A stretch of DNA of 7,500 nucleotides from an uncultured Eubacteriales bacterium (GTDB lineage Bacteria > Bacillota > Clostridia > Christensenellales > Pumilibacteraceae): NCBI GenBank assembly GCA_900555875.1, contig USNB01000058.1, positions 1-7,500 on the forward strand, given 5' to 3'. Position 1 is the stretch's first letter; each line of letters begins with the position of its first letter. Position numbers and translations under genes: made by a program. Of the stretch, positions 5,625-7,500 are shown piece after piece. The notes under the pieces are model-generated. The model was not told the DNA's origin, did not search any database, and saw only the letters and a program-made list of their open reading frames with translations.

Positions 5625-7500
5625 TCAGTTCTTCTTGGCACGCTCGCCGATGATCTTGTCCGCGATGTTCTTGGGAACTTCGCTGTAATGATCGAAGGTC
5701 ATCGTATAGTTGCCTCTGCCCTGAGTGTTGGAACGCAGCGCGGTGGAATAACCGAACATCTCGCTGAGCGGAACTTCCGCCTTGATGATCTGCGAACCGT
5801 TGTTGATCTCCATGCCGAGCAGATTGCCGCGGCGGCGGTTTACGTCGCCCTGAACGGTACCGAGATATTCCTCGGGAATGGTGATCTCCACTTTCATGAT
5901 CGGCTCGAGAAGCACGGGATTCGCCTTAGCCACGCCCTCTTTGAACGCGAGCGAACCAGCGATGTGGAACGCCATTTCGGAAGAGTCGACGTCGTGATAC
6001 GATCCGTCGTAAACGGTCGCGCGGAAATCCACCGTCTCGTAACCGGCGAGCACGCCGTTCATCCTCGCCTCCGCGATACCCTCGTTGATAGGCTGGATGA
6101 ATTCCTTCGGGATGGAACCGCCCACCGTCTTGTCGACGAATTCGTAACCCGAACCCGGCTCGAGCGGCTCGAACGTGACTTTACAATGTCCGTACTGACC
6201 TTTACCGCCGGACTGCTTGATGTACTTGCCTTCGGCGTCCACGGTCTTGCGGAACGTCTCTCTGTATGCGACCTGAGGCTTGCCGACGTTCGCCTCCACC
6301 TTGAACTCGCGGAGCATTCTGTCCACGATTATCTCGAGGTGAAGCTCGCCCATTCCGGCGATGATCGTCTGACCGGTCTCCTGATCGGTGTAAGTCTTGA
6401 ACGTGGGATCCTCTTCCGCCAGCTTCTGAAGAGCGATTGCCATCTTTTCCTGACCGGCTTTGGTCTTAGGCTCGATGGCGACGCGGATGACGGGATCGGG
6501 GAATTCCATCGACTCGAGTACGATGGGATGAGCGGGATCGCAGAGCGTATCGCCCGTCGTCGTATCCTTGAGACCGACGAACGCGCATATATCGCCCGAG
6601 TAGATCTGCTCGACTTCGGTACGGCTGTTAGCGTGCATCATGACGATACGGCTGACGCGCTCTTTCTTGTTCTTCGTGGAGTTGAGCACGTAAGAACCCG
6701 TCGTCAGCGTGCCGGAGTAGCAGCGGAAGAACGCGAGCTTTCCGACGAACGGATCCGCCATGATCTTGAACGCAAGACCCGCGAACGGAGCTTCGTCGCT
6801 CGTCTCTCTCTCCTCAACGGTCTCGCCGTCGAGCAGCGTTCCCTTGATGTGAGGAACGTCGAGAGGGCTGGGCATGAAGTCCACGATAGCGTTCAGAAGG
6901 AGCTGAACGCCCTTGTTCTTATACGAAGAGCCGCAGACAACGGGAATGATGTTCATTCCGATCGTGCCCTTGCGGAGCGCCGTTTTGATCTCGTCCACCG
7001 TGAACGACGCGCCTTCGTCCTCGAAATATCTCTCCATGAGAGCGTCGTCCTGTTCGGCGACCGCTTCGAGCATCTTTGCGCGGTATTCCTTCGCCATATC
7101 CATCATGTCGGCGGGGATCTCCTCGTCGCGGACGTCCTTTCCGAGGTCGTCGTAATACACCTCGGCGCGCATGGTAACGAGATCTATGACGCCTCTGAAC
7201 GTCTCTTCCTTACCGATAGGAAGCTGGATGGGAACGGGATTGGCTCCCAGGCGCTCCTTGATCATGCGGACGACGTTGAAGAAATTGGCGCCGTTGATAT
7301 CCATCTTGTTGACGTATGCCATGCGGGGAACGCCGTACTTGGTCGCCTGACGCCACACCGTCTCGGACTGAGGCTCGACGCCGCCCTTGGCGCAGAATAC
7401 CGCTACGGCTCCGTCAAGTACCTTGAGCGAACGCTCGACCTCAACGGTGAAGTCGACGTGTCCCGGGGTATCGATGATGTTGATACGCGTCATCGGGCTG
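5625..7500 (-). CDS. fusA: Translation elongation factor G (N-terminus outside window)
   Basis: EF-G is the GTPase driving mRNA-tRNA translocation and, with RRF, ribosome recycling. The frame is open to the window edge: two further codons (S-P) precede the Met at 7493, so that Met is internal. About 80 N-terminal residues, including the P-loop and switch I, are missing compared with E. coli EF-G. Counting from Met7493, the visible parts are DTPGH (8-12), NKMD (62-65) and the rest of the G domain to about 210. Domain II spans about 235-320 and domain III about 330-405, with GMGELHLEI (380-388). Domain IV spans about 405-530, with the tip segment [15 protein letters not shown] (495-509). Domain V contains [16 protein letters not shown] and QGRGNYTM. 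The protein ends in GERAKKN before TGA. Nothing is broken. It is the upstream partner of tuf, consistent with the rpsL-rpsG-fusA-tuf order. Confidence 0.98.
   Translation of the reverse strand, partial: SPMTRINIIDTPGHVDFTVEVERSLKVLDGAVAVFCAKGGVEPQSETVWRQATKYGVPRMAYVNKMDINGANFFNVVRMIKERLGANPVPIQLPIGKEETFRGVIDLVTMRAEVYYDDLGKDVRDEEIPADMMDMAKEYRAKMLEAVAEQDDALMERYFEDEGASFTVDEIKTALRKGTIGMNIIPVVCGSSYKNKGVQLLLNAIVDFMPSPLDVPHIKGTLLDGETVEERETSDEAPFAGLAFKIMADPFVGKLAFFRCYSGTLTTGSYVLNSTKNKKERVSRIVMMHANSRTEVEQIYSGDICAFVGLKDTTTGDTLCDPAHPIVLESMEFPDPVIRVAIEPKTKAGQEKMAIALQKLAEEDPTFKTYTDQETGQTIIAGMGELHLEIIVDRMLREFKVEANVGKPQVAYRETFRKTVDAEGKYIKQSGGKGQYGHCKVTFEPLEPGSGYEFVDKTVGGSIPKEFIQPINEGIAEARMNGVLAGYETVDFRATVYDGSYHDVDSSEMAFHIAGSLAFKEGVAKANPVLLEPIMKVEITIPEEYLGTVQGDVNRRRGNLLGMEINNGSQIIKAEVPLSEMFGYSTALRSNTQGRGNYTMTFDHYSEVPKNIADKIIGERAKKN

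Noticed and set aside
7491..7493. Met at 7493 as the real start of fusA
   Set aside because: The frame continues upstream to the window edge, and EF-G needs its P-loop and switch I, which lie before this Met. It is an internal residue.

Overview
All six genes lie on the minus strand, so the window reads from high to low coordinates. GC is roughly 50-55%. SD sequences are strong (AAGGAGG/GGAG type), promoters are sigma70/sigma-A type, and there are GHKL-kinase/LytTR signalling, lipobox-bearing surface proteins and a fusA-tuf arrangement. This suggests an anaerobic gut-type Bacillota (Clostridia-like) genome. I infer this from gene style, not from a database match.

Layout in transcription order. 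(1) 7500-5625 is fusA (EF-G), with its N-terminus cut by the window edge. (2) 5624-5528 is a 97-bp gap with no visible terminator but a good tuf promoter. (3) 5527-4328 is tuf (EF-Tu), closed by a strong intrinsic terminator at 4311-4283. (4) 4282-4007 is a gene-free stretch with a perfect-consensus promoter preceded by a pair of 10-bp direct repeats. (5) 4006-3191 is a LytTR-family response regulator and 3291-1951 an AgrC-like GHKL sensor kinase. Their junction contains a run of nine G that sets the reading frame. (6) 1831-365 is a surface lipoprotein esterase of the EstA type (Ig-like domain plus alpha/beta-hydrolase). (7) 225-1 is the start of a second lipoprotein with a CBM6/CBM35-like beginning.

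The most interesting signal is regulatory. The promoters of the response regulator, the esterase and the second lipoprotein each carry two 10-bp half-sites on the coding strand fitting NAAGTTTRGG, always with a 20-bp period. This fits the published LytTR-domain binding consensus. For the two lipoprotein genes the proximal half-site lies exactly 9 bp upstream of the -35 box. For the regulator promoter it lies 20 bp upstream, about one helical turn further. I infer a small self-contained regulon: the LytTR regulator controls its own operon and two adjacent surface lipoproteins likely acting on carbohydrate or ester substrates, with no agrB/agrD-like peptide genes in the window. Two terminators are also physically merged with the promoter of the next gene, which makes the lipoprotein region very compact.
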